Assembly (NCBI GenBank): GCA_037178625.1
Contig: CM074134.1
Span: 3,100,001-3,164,000, forward strand
From: Skeletonema tropicum
Taxonomy: Eukaryota; Bacillariophyta; Thalassiosirophyceae; Thalassiosirales; Thalassiosiraceae
Direction: 5' to 3'
DNA length: 64,000 bases
Part shown: piece by piece, positions 33,681 to 42,489 of the stretch
Layout of the letters: every line of letters begins with the position of its first letter
How positions within the stretch are numbered: the first letter of the stretch is position 1
The notes under the pieces: generated by a model
Database searches by the model: none
The model's input: the letters and a program-made list of their open reading frames with translations, nothing else
What the model was told of the DNA's origin: nothing
Program-made: the position numbers and the translations under genes

Positions 33681-34040
33681 ATTGGTGGAACCCAGAAGAT
33701 CGTCACTTCTACGAGAGACGGAAATTACACCATTCCTATCACCTTCAAGGATGGATTACCTTTTATTGAGATGACGTATCCTACGGAGAATGATTTGAAT
33801 GATCTACCGTGGATTGAAATGACTCAGTCGACACCTTGGAATCCTAGTTTGTTTGATGGAGAATGTCCTTCCATTACTCACAAGATGGGACCCAATTTCG
33901 TGATGAAGAGTCGCAACGAGACTGTTTTACTTGAAATCAAGAGACGCCAAGAAATGGTTTTCTCGGATACTCTTTGCGGGGACATTAATGATTGGAGACG
34001 CTACAGGAACTGGGAAGAAGAATGGGGAGATATTGATTAG
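33681..34040 (+). CDS. Copia-type polyprotein, segment after the protease (3' end)
   Basis: It resumes the frame as IGGTQKIVTSTRDGNYTIP, then FKDGLPFIEMTYPT…DLPWIEMTQSTPWNPS. This matches the conserved stretch between protease and integrase of diatom Copia elements (IPL…GLPY…LPHV..TSD..WDP). After 120 residues it stops (…EEWGDID). Integrase, RT and RNase H are absent, so the element carries only Gag-PR. An A-run of over 20 bases follows near 34117-34140. Confidence 0.75.
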   Translation: MGGTQKIVTSTRDGNYTIPITFKDGLPFIEMTYPTENDLNDLPWIEMTQSTPWNPSLFDGECPSITHKMGPNFVMKSRNETVLLEIKRRQEMVFSDTLCGDINDWRRYRNWEEEWGDID

Positions 34041-34199
34041 GAACTAGGAAGAGAATTGGGGAGAGATAGAAGAATCGGAAGGGAAATTGGGGAGAGATAT
34101 ATTAGGGATATTAAACGAAAAAAAAAAAAAAAAAAAAAAATAGATGGGGAGAAAGAATTGTTGGCTGAAGAAATGATGGATATCATGCAGGTTGGGGAG

Positions 34200-34694
34200 T
34201 GACAACTTAGGATTTGGAACGCTGCCTTTTTATCATCATTATCGGGAATATGGGATTTAGGAATTATGGGAATGGGGATTTACGTTATTTCATGTCGTCA
34301 TCGACGAGAAACCAGCTGCTCGGAAGTAGCCATCTGCTTGTTTTGGCGGGATAAGATTTTATTTCACCACAGGTTGAAGCACTACCATGACACGTCGACC
34401 TCTCACTTAGTAGATAGAAATAAAGAATAAACAACGTGTAGTAGACGAAGCCGACATGGCGGAGACTTCTCCCAATAATACTTCGATAGTCGGGTAGGAT
34501 AGATGAGCAGATAGCTCCAACATCCAGCTTAATTTGGTATTTGAACTCAACGTTCCAGAATCTTCATCCGTCCTTCATCCTTCACTTCCGCCGAGTCACC
34601 CGTCGTTCAGATCAGTGATCCTCGTACAGCAAGTCAACGTCGATGTACGCATATAGATTTCTCAGGCTTTGAGCAGATAATACTCAACTTGAGA
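34200..34694 (+). repeat. Right LTR of the Copia-type element
   Basis: 495-bp copy of the LTR at 15072-15566. It is followed at once by the AAGAA target duplication and by the petF codons for Tyr-Ile-Leu read on the minus strand. Confidence 0.93.
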
Positions 34695-34871
34695 AAGAAT
34701 GTAGACTTCACTGGAACATTCGACGGTGACATCAATTCCCTCTTCCTCGCTGATGAGTTTGACGTTATAGGAATTGTAGAGGGAGGTGGAGGAGGCCCTG
34801 GAGATAACAGGGGCCGAAGGGGCGAAGGCGGTGGCAGAGGCGACAAGGGTGGCGGCAATAGCAAGCTTCAT
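34695..34871 (-). pseudogene. petF: petF 5' part: plastid presequence and first residues of ferredoxin
   Basis: Begins MKLAIAATLVASATAFAPSA, a signal peptide with the diatom plastid cleavage motif (ATAFAP, cleavage before Phe), then a short Ser-rich transit region. The mature start is YNVKLISEEEGIDVTVEC…VYIL, the first beta-strands of plant-type ferredoxin. The frame breaks after VYIL at the AAGAA target duplication and reads into the Copia LTR. Residue 59 here is directly followed by the Asp that opens the 3' part at 14075. The bipartite presequence shows nuclear coding with import through the four plastid membranes. Confidence 0.93.
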
Positions 34872-34962
34872 TTTGGTAGTGATGGGTGGAGTAAAAAAAT
34901 TATGTTCGCAAGTAATGAATACTCCTCTAGAGAGGAGTAGGAGTACCTACATGCCTAAGTAA

Positions 34963-35123
34963 CGTAAAGTAGGGAGAACTGATGAGAAATTTGAACGTGG
35001 AGCTGGCTGACAACTTAAATCCCTCGGATTTCTACTATTCCTACATAGAAGTTCTACGGACGACTCAAGAAATGGATATTGTATCTTTCCCCGCCAAAAT
35101 GTCGATGAGCGAGACGCCATCTG
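34963..35123 (+). repeat. 161-bp tandem unit, copy 1, upstream of petF
   Basis: Starts CGTAAAGTAGGGAGAACTGATG and ends GCCATCTG. A second copy lies at 36599-36757. Before the TRIM element inserted, the two would have been adjacent, upstream of petF (start at 34871). Confidence 0.8.
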
Positions 35124-35244
35124 TGTTAGATTACACGTACGTAGATACAAGTAGAGTACGGAAATACTCTAATCATTATCTTTTATCTCCTATCTAATCT
35201 ATCAATAGCATCGATTGGAAGTAGGGAGATCGAGGATACTAACA
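35124..35244 (+). repeat. Left LTR of the TRIM-like element
   Basis: 121 bp with TGTTAG…CTAACA ends, identical by eye to 36471-36591. Confidence 0.9.
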
Positions 35245-35272
35245 GGTTATAGAGCCTATACAATCACCAACA

Positions 35273-35731
35273 ATGAAGTTCATTTATGCCATAATTCCAT
35301 TTGTGAATTTGGCAACCAACGAATTTGTTGGCGGCGCAACTCATGCGCTATTAAACAAAATTGTCATTGCCACACCTCCACAAGGTACATGCCATGACAA
35401 TATTATTAACGGAGCAACAACACTACGTGTAGATTCACCAACATTTATCAGTGACACACCTCCTACAAAGCAAACAACATCAATTAGGTACTTACCAGTC
35501 GAGGACGCCGACGATGTGTACGCAGCCCATGATAACATGCTACACAACTTGGATACTCTTATTAACACCTTTGACGACTCTGAGCAATCTACTCAGTATG
35601 AACCATTTAATTATGAAGACAGTGACGAGTATGAGGAATTAGTAGAAACTCTTCCACAACTCCAACACGACCTGGAAACAGCGGGGAAGATTTTTTTTAG
35701 CAGCAACTCAGCGAAATCATATTGCATTTGA
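35273..35731 (+). CDS. Acidic small protein encoded by the TRIM-like element
   Basis: 152 residues. Starts MKFIYAIIPFVNLATNEFVGG, a possible hydrophobic leader, then an acidic region rich in Asp, Glu and Tyr. The stop at 35731 comes just before the repeat-containing frame, and the same reading direction suggests one ancestral protein broken near 35700. No known family. Confidence 0.4.
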   Translation: MKFIYAIIPFVNLATNEFVGGATHALLNKIVIATPPQGTCHDNIINGATTLRVDSPTFISDTPPTKQTTSIRYLPVEDADDVYAAHDNMLHNLDTLINTFDDSEQSTQYEPFNYEDSDEYEELVETLPQLQHDLETAGKIFFSSNSAKSYCI

Positions 35732-35771
35732 GGTTGAGGACGAATACAATACTGATGAAGAAGAGAGTTTC

Positions 35772-36407
35772 ATGAAGCTTGAACCGAAGGTTGAGGACGA
35801 ATACAATACTGATGAAGAAGAGAGTTCCATGAAGCTTGAACCGAAGGTTGAGGACGAATACAATACTGATGAAGAAGAGAGCTCCATGAAGCTTGAACCG
35901 ACTGAGGTTACAGCAGCGGATATAGTGCTGAATGATAGCGCGCAGAGGACTCGTATTGGAACTAACAAAATTGAAATTGAGCAGTGGCATTGTGTTGAAA
36001 CTAAGACAACTGAAGTTGAGCAGAGGAAACGTATTGGAACTCAAACAACCGATGTTAAGCAGCGGAACTGTATTGGAACTAAGACAACCGATGTTGAGCA
36101 GAGGAAATGTATTGGACCTAAGATGAACGATGTGGATCAGCAGAATATTATTGGAACTAACTCTGGAGTGCAGGCAAAACCGTGGTCGTTTATGATTGAC
36201 GAAGGTTACCTAGTGGCTGATATTCCCGTTACCTTAATGCATTCAGGCGATCAAATGGGTCTGTATGGTAGCCAGTGGAATCCTGGGATCGACCGGGGTA
36301 ACCCAGATGATTCAGTTACAAAAACAACCCTTGATTACCCCAATGATGTTGGAGACAACTTGGTCACGTCACTCATTGTAAAGTGGACTTCCTTTGTCCT
36401 TTATTGA
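35772..36407 (+). CDS. Repeat protein of the TRIM-like element
   Basis: 211 residues. The first 45 are copies of a 19-residue (57-bp) unit with core EDEYNTDEEESSMKLEPK; one more unit lies upstream of the ATG, so the true start may be earlier. Then follow five to six copies of a 13-residue (39-bp) unit, consensus RKxIGTKTTDVEQ. The last 70 residues are not repetitive. The regular unit lengths in multiples of three suggest selection for the frame or recent expansion. Confidence 0.45.
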   Translation: MKLEPKVEDEYNTDEEESSMKLEPKVEDEYNTDEEESSMKLEPTEVTAADIVLNDSAQRTRIGTNKIEIEQWHCVETKTTEVEQRKRIGTQTTDVKQRNCIGTKTTDVEQRKCIGPKMNDVDQQNIIGTNSGVQAKPWSFMIDEGYLVADIPVTLMHSGDQMGLYGSQWNPGIDRGNPDDSVTKTTLDYPNDVGDNLVTSLIVKWTSFVLY

Positions 36408-36470
36408 AAGGATAGAGATGCTATTTGGTACAATCCGATATCGACTACGTGATATCGAATTGTGGGGGGG

Positions 36471-36591
36471 TGTTAGATTACACGTACGTAGATACAAGTA
36501 GAGTACGGAAATACTCTAATCATTATCTTTTATCTCCTATCTAATCTATCAATAGCATCGATTGGAAGTAGGGAGATCGAGGATACTAACA
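36471..36591 (+). repeat. Right LTR of the TRIM-like element
   Basis: 121 bp, directly after the G-rich polypurine tract and before TSD ATCTG. Confidence 0.9.
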
Positions 36592-36598
36592 ATCTGTT

Positions 36599-36757
36599 CG
36601 TAAAAGTAGGGAGAACTGATGAGAACTTCGAACGTTGAGCTGGCTGACAACTTAAATCCCTCGGATTTCTACTATTCCTACATAGAAGTTCTACGGACGA
36701 CTCAAGAAATGGATTTTGTATCTTTCCCCGCCAAAATGTCGATGAGAACCCCATCTG
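36599..36757 (+). repeat. 159-bp tandem unit, copy 2
   Basis: Copy of 34963-35123 with a few substitutions and small indels. Ends CCCATCTG. Confidence 0.8.
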
Positions 36758-37496
36758 ACGCACGCGTCAGCATCACCAGAACTGGAAGGAGACTGGAAGG
36801 TACAGTGACCTGCCGCGAACTAGACCCCCCCCCGGGGTCTAAAATTTTTGGCTAGTCTTCTCTAGGGGGGTCTAACTTGAGTTTTCACCCAAGAGACCCA
36901 CCACCACCACGATGCCGATGACATCATGATGTTGTGTGTTCGTTGATGCAGTGGCTGGACGGGTCTTGTTGACATGTGCGAAAGCATCCGTTGGATTGCC
37001 CGCCTTTCTCCAATGCGTTTTGAATAACAGCCCTTTCCTTACATACATGGGCATGAAGGAGAAGACGTATTACAAGATTGTCAAGAAGCATAGTCAAGAA
37101 AAATGTGTCAAATGCTTGACCAAAAATATAGAGGTTGGTCTCGTCTCGACTCGGCCGAGACGAGACGGGATTTTTTGGGTCGAGACAGGTGTCTCGTCTC
37201 GGCACCCTCTGTCTCGGAGCATTTCGGGATTTTTTGTCATCTCTTTCTCACAGCCAACCATGACGAAGAACAATTCGTTTCTGCGGCTACTTCTGATTTC
37301 ATCAGCACGATTCCAATCTTACATCATAACAAGACTCCCTTTGACACCGTTGGGTGCGTTCACACGACTTGTTCATTGGAGTTTGATTATTTTTTTGATG
37401 AATTCAACTCATCATCTTCATCTATTCTGAAGTCATGGTCGATGCGATGCTATCACCGATGCCGATGCAGCTTCTACTGCCAGCAGGAACGAATCG

Positions 37497-37760
37497 TTGG
37501 AATCGTCGGGTGACGAAGACGATGATGTCAAATGCAAAGAGCGAAAACCATCGGAATCCTCGAGCGACGAAGAAGATTGGGATGACAAATGCATTTGCAA
37601 ACATTGGAAGGGTGATAATCCGATGTGTAGTGAACCAGGACACAAGCAGTTGAGAAAGTTTGCAATCCGTATGAATGGAGCACATGAGGATTGGGCGCAT
37701 GCATATTGCACAGGCCACGTTCTTCATTGTAATGCAGTTCTGGCTTTTGAAGGTAAGTAG
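37497..37760 (+). pseudogene. hAT transposase relic, N-terminal/zinc region
   Basis: The frame contains an acidic Ser-rich start, then CICKHWKGDNPMC…H and AHAYCTGHVLHC, a cluster of Cys and His that could form zinc sites. A GTAAGT follows directly (37752-37757), suggesting a former splice donor. It is too short to function. Confidence 0.45.
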
Positions 37761-38084
37761 TAATTGAACATCATTGCCATTATTGAATATGAATTGACTC
37801 GACCTTGTGTAATAAGTTGATGCAACTCATCAAAGATCTTATGGTTGATGTCGAGAAGGAGGCTAATACAAATACAAATGATAATGGTGGTGAAGGTGGA
37901 AGTATTGCAGTACTGCAAGTATCTTCTAAAGCAGAAGACACGAGCTTCGCTTTCTTGGGTGCATTTGACTTCGACGACGATGCAGCAGCAAATGATGACG
38001 AATTGACTGATGTTAATATTCGGATCCGATGTGAAGCCCAGCTGCAGCTTACGAACTCCTGGAGCAAATGCCGATGCAAGATGG

Positions 38085-38448
38085 AGAAAGAAAGTTTAAT
38101 GATCCATTGAAGCGTTGGAAACAAATCGCTCACCAATTCCCTGAACTTGCAACACTTGCACGAGAGTACCTGTGAGATATTCCAGCAACTCCCGCTCCCT
38201 TGGAAAGAATCTGGAGCAGGGCAGCCAGAGTAATTGCAGCAAAGCGATCTTGCATTGATCCCATTCTTACTTGCCGCATCGATGCATCATGTTTGTTGAA
38301 GAAAATATAAGCCTCATCCGCAAAAATTGGGATGAACTCATGCCAGATCCAGATGTCCCTTTGAATGAGTTTCTACTCCCTCCTTCTTTTGAAGACAAGG
38401 ATGAGAGTGGGGATCCAATTGATGCTGGCCAGAACAATGAGTACTAAG
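38085..38448 (+). pseudogene. hAT transposase relic, C-terminal dimerisation domain
   Basis: Reading with frame changes shows PLKRWKQIAHQFPELATLA, then a stop, then PLERIWSRAARVIAAKRS, the hallmark of the hAT dimerisation domain (…P.SA..ER.FS.A…). IRKNWDELMPDPDVPLNEF follows. An in-frame stop (at LAREYL-stop) and a frameshift near 38290 show decay. Confidence 0.75.
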
Positions 38449-38891
38449 TTGTCTAAAGAGTCCATAGTAGATAATTATTTGTTGGTTTTGCCCCTTTTAA
38501 TCATTGCTAACCTTCTTCATTGAAAATCTCGAGATATCCCGGGATCTCGTCTCGACGGACCCTGTCTCGGCTCGAATCTCGGGACAGTGCCGAGACCGAG
38601 ACGAGACCAACCTCTACAAAAATAGGAATAAAAAATGCACCACCAATATGTGCAAGCCATGCTGTGCAGAGCACGGAGCTCCTATCTGTTCTGCACACAA
38701 AAAGAAGTAGATGTGAAGACATAAATTAACGTTTATTTGACTCCCTAGTGATCGCCTTACTAAGTTACCTACTAGTCGAAACCGGAGGAGGGGGGTCTAA
38801 ATATTTTGGCTAGGCTGTGATTTGGAGGGGGGGTCTAAGCCGACCAGGGGGGTCTAGTTCGCGGCAGGTCCCTGTACTATTTATATCGTTA

Positions 38892-39080
38892 GGGTTCCCC
38901 CTTGCCATAGCTAGCACAGGTGACAAGAGGAAAGAGGAGTGCGGACTTGCTACTGAACTATGAGATACCTAGACTGCACTCCTCTTATTACCTAAAATGG
39001 GCAAGTTCAGATCCAGCTTGCCCAGTAAATAGCTCCTGAATACCATCCTAAACTATTCTTTTATTTATATGTAAAAAAAA
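38892..39080 (+). mobile_element. Retroposed structured sequence (SINE-like), 15-bp TSD and A tail
   Basis: ACTATTTATATCGTT occurs at 38877-38891 and 39081-39095. The 189 bp between them ends in an A-run, the mark of L1-type retroposition. The insert forms a perfect 11-bp stem (AAGAGGAGTGC … GCACTCCTCTT) and a second stem GGGCAAG/CTTGCCC with loop TTCAGATCCAG. The source may be a small structured RNA. The loop faintly recalls a tRNA B box, but no tRNA is formed. Confidence 0.75.
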
Positions 39081-39095
39081 ACTATTTATATCGTT

Positions 39096-39949
39096 GCGGC
39101 ACGCCCAAAGTCAACGTAAACGACACAATGACTAACCCAGTTTTCAGTTGTCAATGCTGATTCCGATTATGCAAGTGGCGGCGGCCGAATCGAGGATGTT
39201 TTGATCGTACTTATGCGGCTCTGATTACCACAGACATAATGCCGGGCAACACAACATAACATACTGTTTAATAATAAGTTGCGGCGATTTAATAGCCATT
39301 CTGCATTAATGACTCTAACAATCGTTTAATCTCATTTTAATCATTACACGCCAAATGTACGTATCAATTGGGGTATCCCTGCAGTGCTTTGTTTGCTTTG
39401 CTGCAGTATGGCCCTCAGGGCCTTGGCTGGCATGTGCTAGCTACTGGCGGGAAATAATTGTCACTGTCGCGTCGTGACAGCACACAATTTTCACACACAA
39501 ATCACTAACAAAATTGTAATGGTCTATATGGCCATGTTGTCCGACGAAAATTCATTGAGCAGTTGAAAGATAGCATCCCAAACAGTATATGTATAATATA
39601 TGATGCGGAAGAGACTATAATTCGTCGAGATAGAGCACCTCTCGGCGAATTTGTGACCAATAAATGCTATTTCGAGCTGAAATGATGCATTGTTACGGCA
39701 GATCTGCATGCCTGTACTGCTGCTGCTATGCGAGTAACTGCATATAACGTTGACCAGTGGTTCTATCGAAAGCTAATAGTCTGTACTATCGTATTATGGT
39801 CGACTATTTGTGTTAAGGGTCGACATGGAGGCACAGAACCTCCATGTACTTAAGGGTGTAGAACTCGTGTTTTTTGTGTTTTGTGTGGAGTTTCAGTGAC
39901 AGTACAATTTTTTTCAGTGAAAATTTTTCCCGCCAAGTATTGTAGACAA
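39096..39949. other. No gene seen
   Basis: AT-rich spacer. Near the right edge a palindromic ATTGTAG-ACAATA-CTACAAT overlaps the start of the next element. Confidence 0.4.
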
Positions 39950-39951
39950 TA

Positions 39952-40158
39952 CTACAATTTCGAGATCATTTGATTTTTACCCCCCCCTTTATAAAATATA
40001 CCTAGGTAAAAAATATAGTTGAAAATCAACTAGTAAAAATACCTAGGTAAAAAATATAGTTGCTTCTTCGTAGGAATTCAGTCTAAAAAAGTCCGCCAAG
40101 GGTGAAAATCATCATTTCTCATCCGTTTTATCATTGCACACAATGATGAAAATAGCAC
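39952..40158. repeat. Left 207-bp TIR
   Basis: Inverted match to 42282-42487, with small indels near the C-run and near ATCATTT(TT)CTC. Confidence 0.88.
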
Positions 40159-40249
40159 ATGGTACGTCCCGTCCCTTCCTCTCCACACTACAGTAAACTA
40201 AGACGCCTGACACTAATCAGTCGAGGAGGAAGACCACAAGGAGAAGAAG

Positions 40250-40531
40250 ATGCAGCAATCCAGAAACCCCGCGGAGAACCTCCAAAGGCTTCGTGCACAG
40301 AGAGGAAATGATTCCTCCCTACCCAACATCCGGGATGCGCATTACAGTTCTGAGATCTTCACCAAGATCTTCGCCTTGGTCACTAGTGGAGAAGCCATAG
40401 AAGTCGTCAAATTAGCTAAGCAGATCAAGAAGGACATTGGTGACATCAACATTGCCAATCGCACCGACATGTTGACGATATTCGACGAAATTTTGAAGCA
40501 ATACAGCTCCAAAAAAAAATCAGGGACATGA
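40250..40531 (+). CDS. Small protein encoded within the IS630-like element
   Basis: 93 residues (MQQSRNPAENLQRLRAQRG…), mostly helical and charged. The frame ends in an A-run (AAAAAAAAA near 40511), where a one-base slip could extend it. The next plus-strand frame at 40621 may be its continuation. No known family. Many transposons of algae carry such second genes. Confidence 0.4.
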   Translation: MQQSRNPAENLQRLRAQRGNDSSLPNIRDAHYSSEIFTKIFALVTSGEAIEVVKLAKQIKKDIGDINIANRTDMLTIFDEILKQYSSKKKSGT

Positions 40532-40620
40532 AAAATGATGGTCATTCCAATCTTTTGGTGCAGATTTTGAACATAGTCGACACAATCCTCTACCACTAAC
40601 GACAGAAGCGACTTCATTCC

Positions 40621-41022
40621 ATGGGGCATCGTACACGGCGGGCGGCGTTGCAATCAGAAGATGATATGCTCCGTTCGGATGAAGATAAACTTTATGGTCC
40701 CCCAAGTCAGCAGCAGAGAGGAGCACAGACCGCAACGAAGTTGCTCAACAGATTACTCTCGAAGAACTCAAGTAATATGCATAACGACAAAGACAGCAGC
40801 ATTCTGACGACTCCTCAAAAGCGTCAGAGAATTGAGGCAAAGCAACGCAAACGGAAGTTGATGAAGGTGGAGGAGAAAGGTGGGAGATACGTTGTGGGTT
40901 CGATGCGTGATCTAATTGCCGATGGTGAACCGACATTGAGCCAGGGTGGCCCTGACCTCACCCCCAAAACAATGATGGCGAGATTTGACCGTGCGCATTC
41001 GTCTGATTCTGAGGAAGAATGA
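40621..41022 (+). CDS. Basic protein with acidic tail, within the IS630-like element
   Basis: 133 residues. A polar Gln-rich start, a basic stretch QKRQRIEAKQRKRKL (about 65-80) likely to bind nucleic acid or act as NLS, then GGRYVVGSMRDLIADGEPTLSQ and an SDSEEE tail. It could belong with the frame at 40250-40531 as one gene. Confidence 0.4.
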   Translation: MGHRTRRAALQSEDDMLRSDEDKLYGPPSQQQRGAQTATKLLNRLLSKNSSNMHNDKDSSILTTPQKRQRIEAKQRKRKLMKVEEKGGRYVVGSMRDLIADGEPTLSQGGPDLTPKTMMARFDRAHSSDSEEE

Positions 41023-41086
41023 GACTGAAGAATATGAATAGGTAACATATATATTTACTAACTGATTGAATTACATGGAAAGTCTT

Positions 41087-41901
41087 CTAATTATTGATAA
41101 ATCCGCAGTTTACAAAGTATGGTTCAAAGGAAGGGATAGATGCAATTGCAAGAAGCAATTTGTTGAGAAGAGATGTCCCGTCAGTGATTGCATCCATGCG
41201 AATTCTCAGTATACCTTGAATTGTATTGAACACATACTCAATTCACGAAACACGATCCTATGCCCTCCAGCATAGATAAGAGCGACCATCTGTACATTAT
41301 GATGAGAACTGGAAGGCATGACATGTGTGAGAGAAGTATCTAATGTTGACAGAACAGTAGAGCAGACACGCACACACACATATTATTACACATACCTCAA
41401 ATTGTCCAATGTGAAACAATAACGCCGCTGGGGAGTGCCTGGTCCAATATCATTTAGGATTGCCTGAATAAAATCAATCATTCTCGGCCCTGTCGTTCCC
41501 TCTCCCGTCCAAGTATCTCTCCATCTTCTTGGATTGGCACCATATCCGGAAATTGCAAGTAGTGAGTTGTATTTAGTGGACTTTTGATACGGTCCAGTCT
41601 GTTTCACCCTCTTCCCCACATCAGCCTTCCCTATGTTGCGATCAGCCGACTGTACTTCTACACCGCACTCGTCAAGATCAATTATATCCTGTCGTCTAAT
41701 GTCTGCTATCCCATACGGATATGGCAGATTCCAATACGCCCAACGCTTGTGCTTGTTGACAGGAAGTAGGGCCTGGTACGCAGTGGTGCTCCCCTTTTTA
41801 CGGGTGAGTCCAATCCACTTCTCTGTTTCTGATATTTGTGAGGGTGAGTAAAACCGAAATGTCATGCTGCCGTACTTAATTGGCTCGGTATAAAAAGGCA
41901 T
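41087..41901 (-). pseudogene. IS630/Tc1-type DDE transposase, spliced, with disabling deletion
   Basis: Exon 1 is 41901..41396 and exon 2 is 41308..41087 (GTATGT donor, TTCCAG acceptor, split codon AG|T). Exon 1 has IIDLDECGVEVQ (first Asp) and YQKSTKYNSLLAISGYG. The exon junction forms FTLDNL-S-SHHN, the DN..SHH motif with the second Asp, then LIYAGGHRIVFR. Family members continue with a Pro-rich link to IEYVFNTIQ, which supplies the Glu. Here about 26 bases of the link are missing, so the frame shifts and meets a stop; EYVFNTIQ can still be read in the next frame. The N-terminal HTH half is not seen. Confidence 0.8.
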
Positions 41902-42281
41902 TGATCTCGGCTGCTGTTGCTTTGGGGAATGTAATCCGATAGAGTGCTAGGAGGAGAAGATCATGACCGGAGCACAGTTGCACGTTTGTTACCAGTACGT
42001 CTACATGGTCGGATATGCCCTTCGTTATTTTGCAGAACTACATGACTTCTCTCCGTTGAAGCCGACGGAAATAAATGCAACGCACGCAGTTGATCAAAGT
42101 GAGGATGATTTGACATGCCTACAGCGTTCACGGCAACAACGAGATTACGCATCTCCTGTGAGTAACCATCGCCTCGACCGCCGGCCGAAGGATGGGGGCA
42201 GCTCTCTTCCTCGTTTGCAGGGGTGGTCGATGCTCTATGTCATGTGGCATCGTTGCAATTATGTACTGCGTTGTGGCTGTG

Positions 42282-42487
42282 GTGCTATTTTCATCATTGT
42301 GTGCAATAAACGGATGAGAAAAAATGATGATTTTCACCCTTGGCGGACTTTTTTACACTGAATTCCTACGAAGAAGCAACTATATTTTTTACCTAGGTAT
42401 TTTTACTAGTTGATTTTCAACTATATTTTTTACCTAGGTATATTTCTTAAAGGGGGGGGTAAAAATCAAATGATCCCGAAATTGTAG
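42282..42487. repeat. Right 206-bp TIR
   Basis: Inverted copy of 39952-40158. Confidence 0.88.
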
Positions 42488-42489
42488 TA

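Larger units (their letters stand above)
15072..34694 (+). mobile_element. Copia-type LTR retroelement, gag-protease only, split by nested insertions
   Basis: Two 495-bp LTRs (15072-15566 and 34200-34694) look identical by eye. The target duplication AAGAA flanks them at 15067-15071 and 34695-34699. Polypurine GGTTGGGGAG precedes the right LTR. Internally only Gag and a DGGAN protease segment remain; there is no integrase, reverse transcriptase or RNase H, so it is non-autonomous (TR-GAG-like). An 11.6-kb block and a 4.0-kb TIR element are nested in it; without them the element would be about 4 kb. It interrupts petF after the codon pair Ile-Leu. Confidence 0.93.
35124..36591 (+). mobile_element. 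Small LTR (TRIM-like) element, 1,468 bp
   Basis: Identical 121-bp LTRs (35124-35244, 36471-36591) with ends TGTTAGATTACACG…GATACTAACA. TSD ATCTG lies at 35119-35123 and 36592-36596. GGTTATAGAGCC just after the left LTR resembles an initiator-Met tRNA primer site, and TTGTGGGGGGG precedes the right LTR as polypurine tract. It holds two small frames with no pol domain, so it moves non-autonomously. It sits about 250 bp upstream of the petF start. A solo LTR of the same family is at 43892-43985. Confidence 0.9.
37129..38616 (+). mobile_element. hAT transposon relic, 1,488 bp, nested
   Basis: TIRs start TAGAGGTTGGTCTCGTCTCG (left; the right end matches inward) with an 8-bp duplication CAAAAATA at 37121-37128 and 38617-38624. 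Removing it rejoins the Cys-rich transposase tail of the host element (…CVKCLTKN / RNKKCTTN…). It carries a decayed hAT transposase on the plus strand. Confidence 0.9.
36803..38875. mobile_element. TA-flanked DNA transposon with 28-bp TIRs, broken
   Basis: The left end reads CAGTGACCTGCCGCGAACTA; the right end read inward starts CAGGGACCTGCCGCGAACTA, and both continue GACCCCCC. TA flanks each side (36801-36802, 38876-38877). A TA target and CAGTG start are Tc1/mariner-like. The only protein trace is a split C-terminus: 36936-37128 (…KTYYKIVKKHSQEKCVKCL) and, after the nested hAT, CTTNMCKPCCAEHGAPICS ending near 38709. The Cys/His-rich tail also recalls piggyBac-type transposases, so the family is unsure. 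Confidence 0.75.
39952..42487 (-). mobile_element. IS630/Tc1-like transposon with 206-bp terminal inverted repeats
   Basis: TIRs are 39952-40158 and 42282-42487, nearly perfect, starting CTACAATTTCGRGATCATTT and including two TACCTAGGTA boxes. TA flanks both ends (39950-39951, 42488-42489). It carries a two-exon DDE transposase on the minus strand and two small plus-strand frames. The TA target, long TIRs and transposase type agree. Confidence 0.88.

Noticed and set aside
34634..34864. Proline-rich minus-strand frame (LLPPPLSPLPPPS)
   Set aside because: It is another frame of the petF presequence, whose ferredoxin frame is clearly the coding one.
35726..36170. Regular short repeats resembling a CRISPR array
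   Set aside because: Units are contiguous 57-bp and 39-bp coding repeats without spacers, in a eukaryotic retroelement.
38985..39030. Possible tRNA (TTCAGATCC loop)
   Set aside because: The stem is 7 bp and no acceptor, D arm or anticodon arm can be folded around it.
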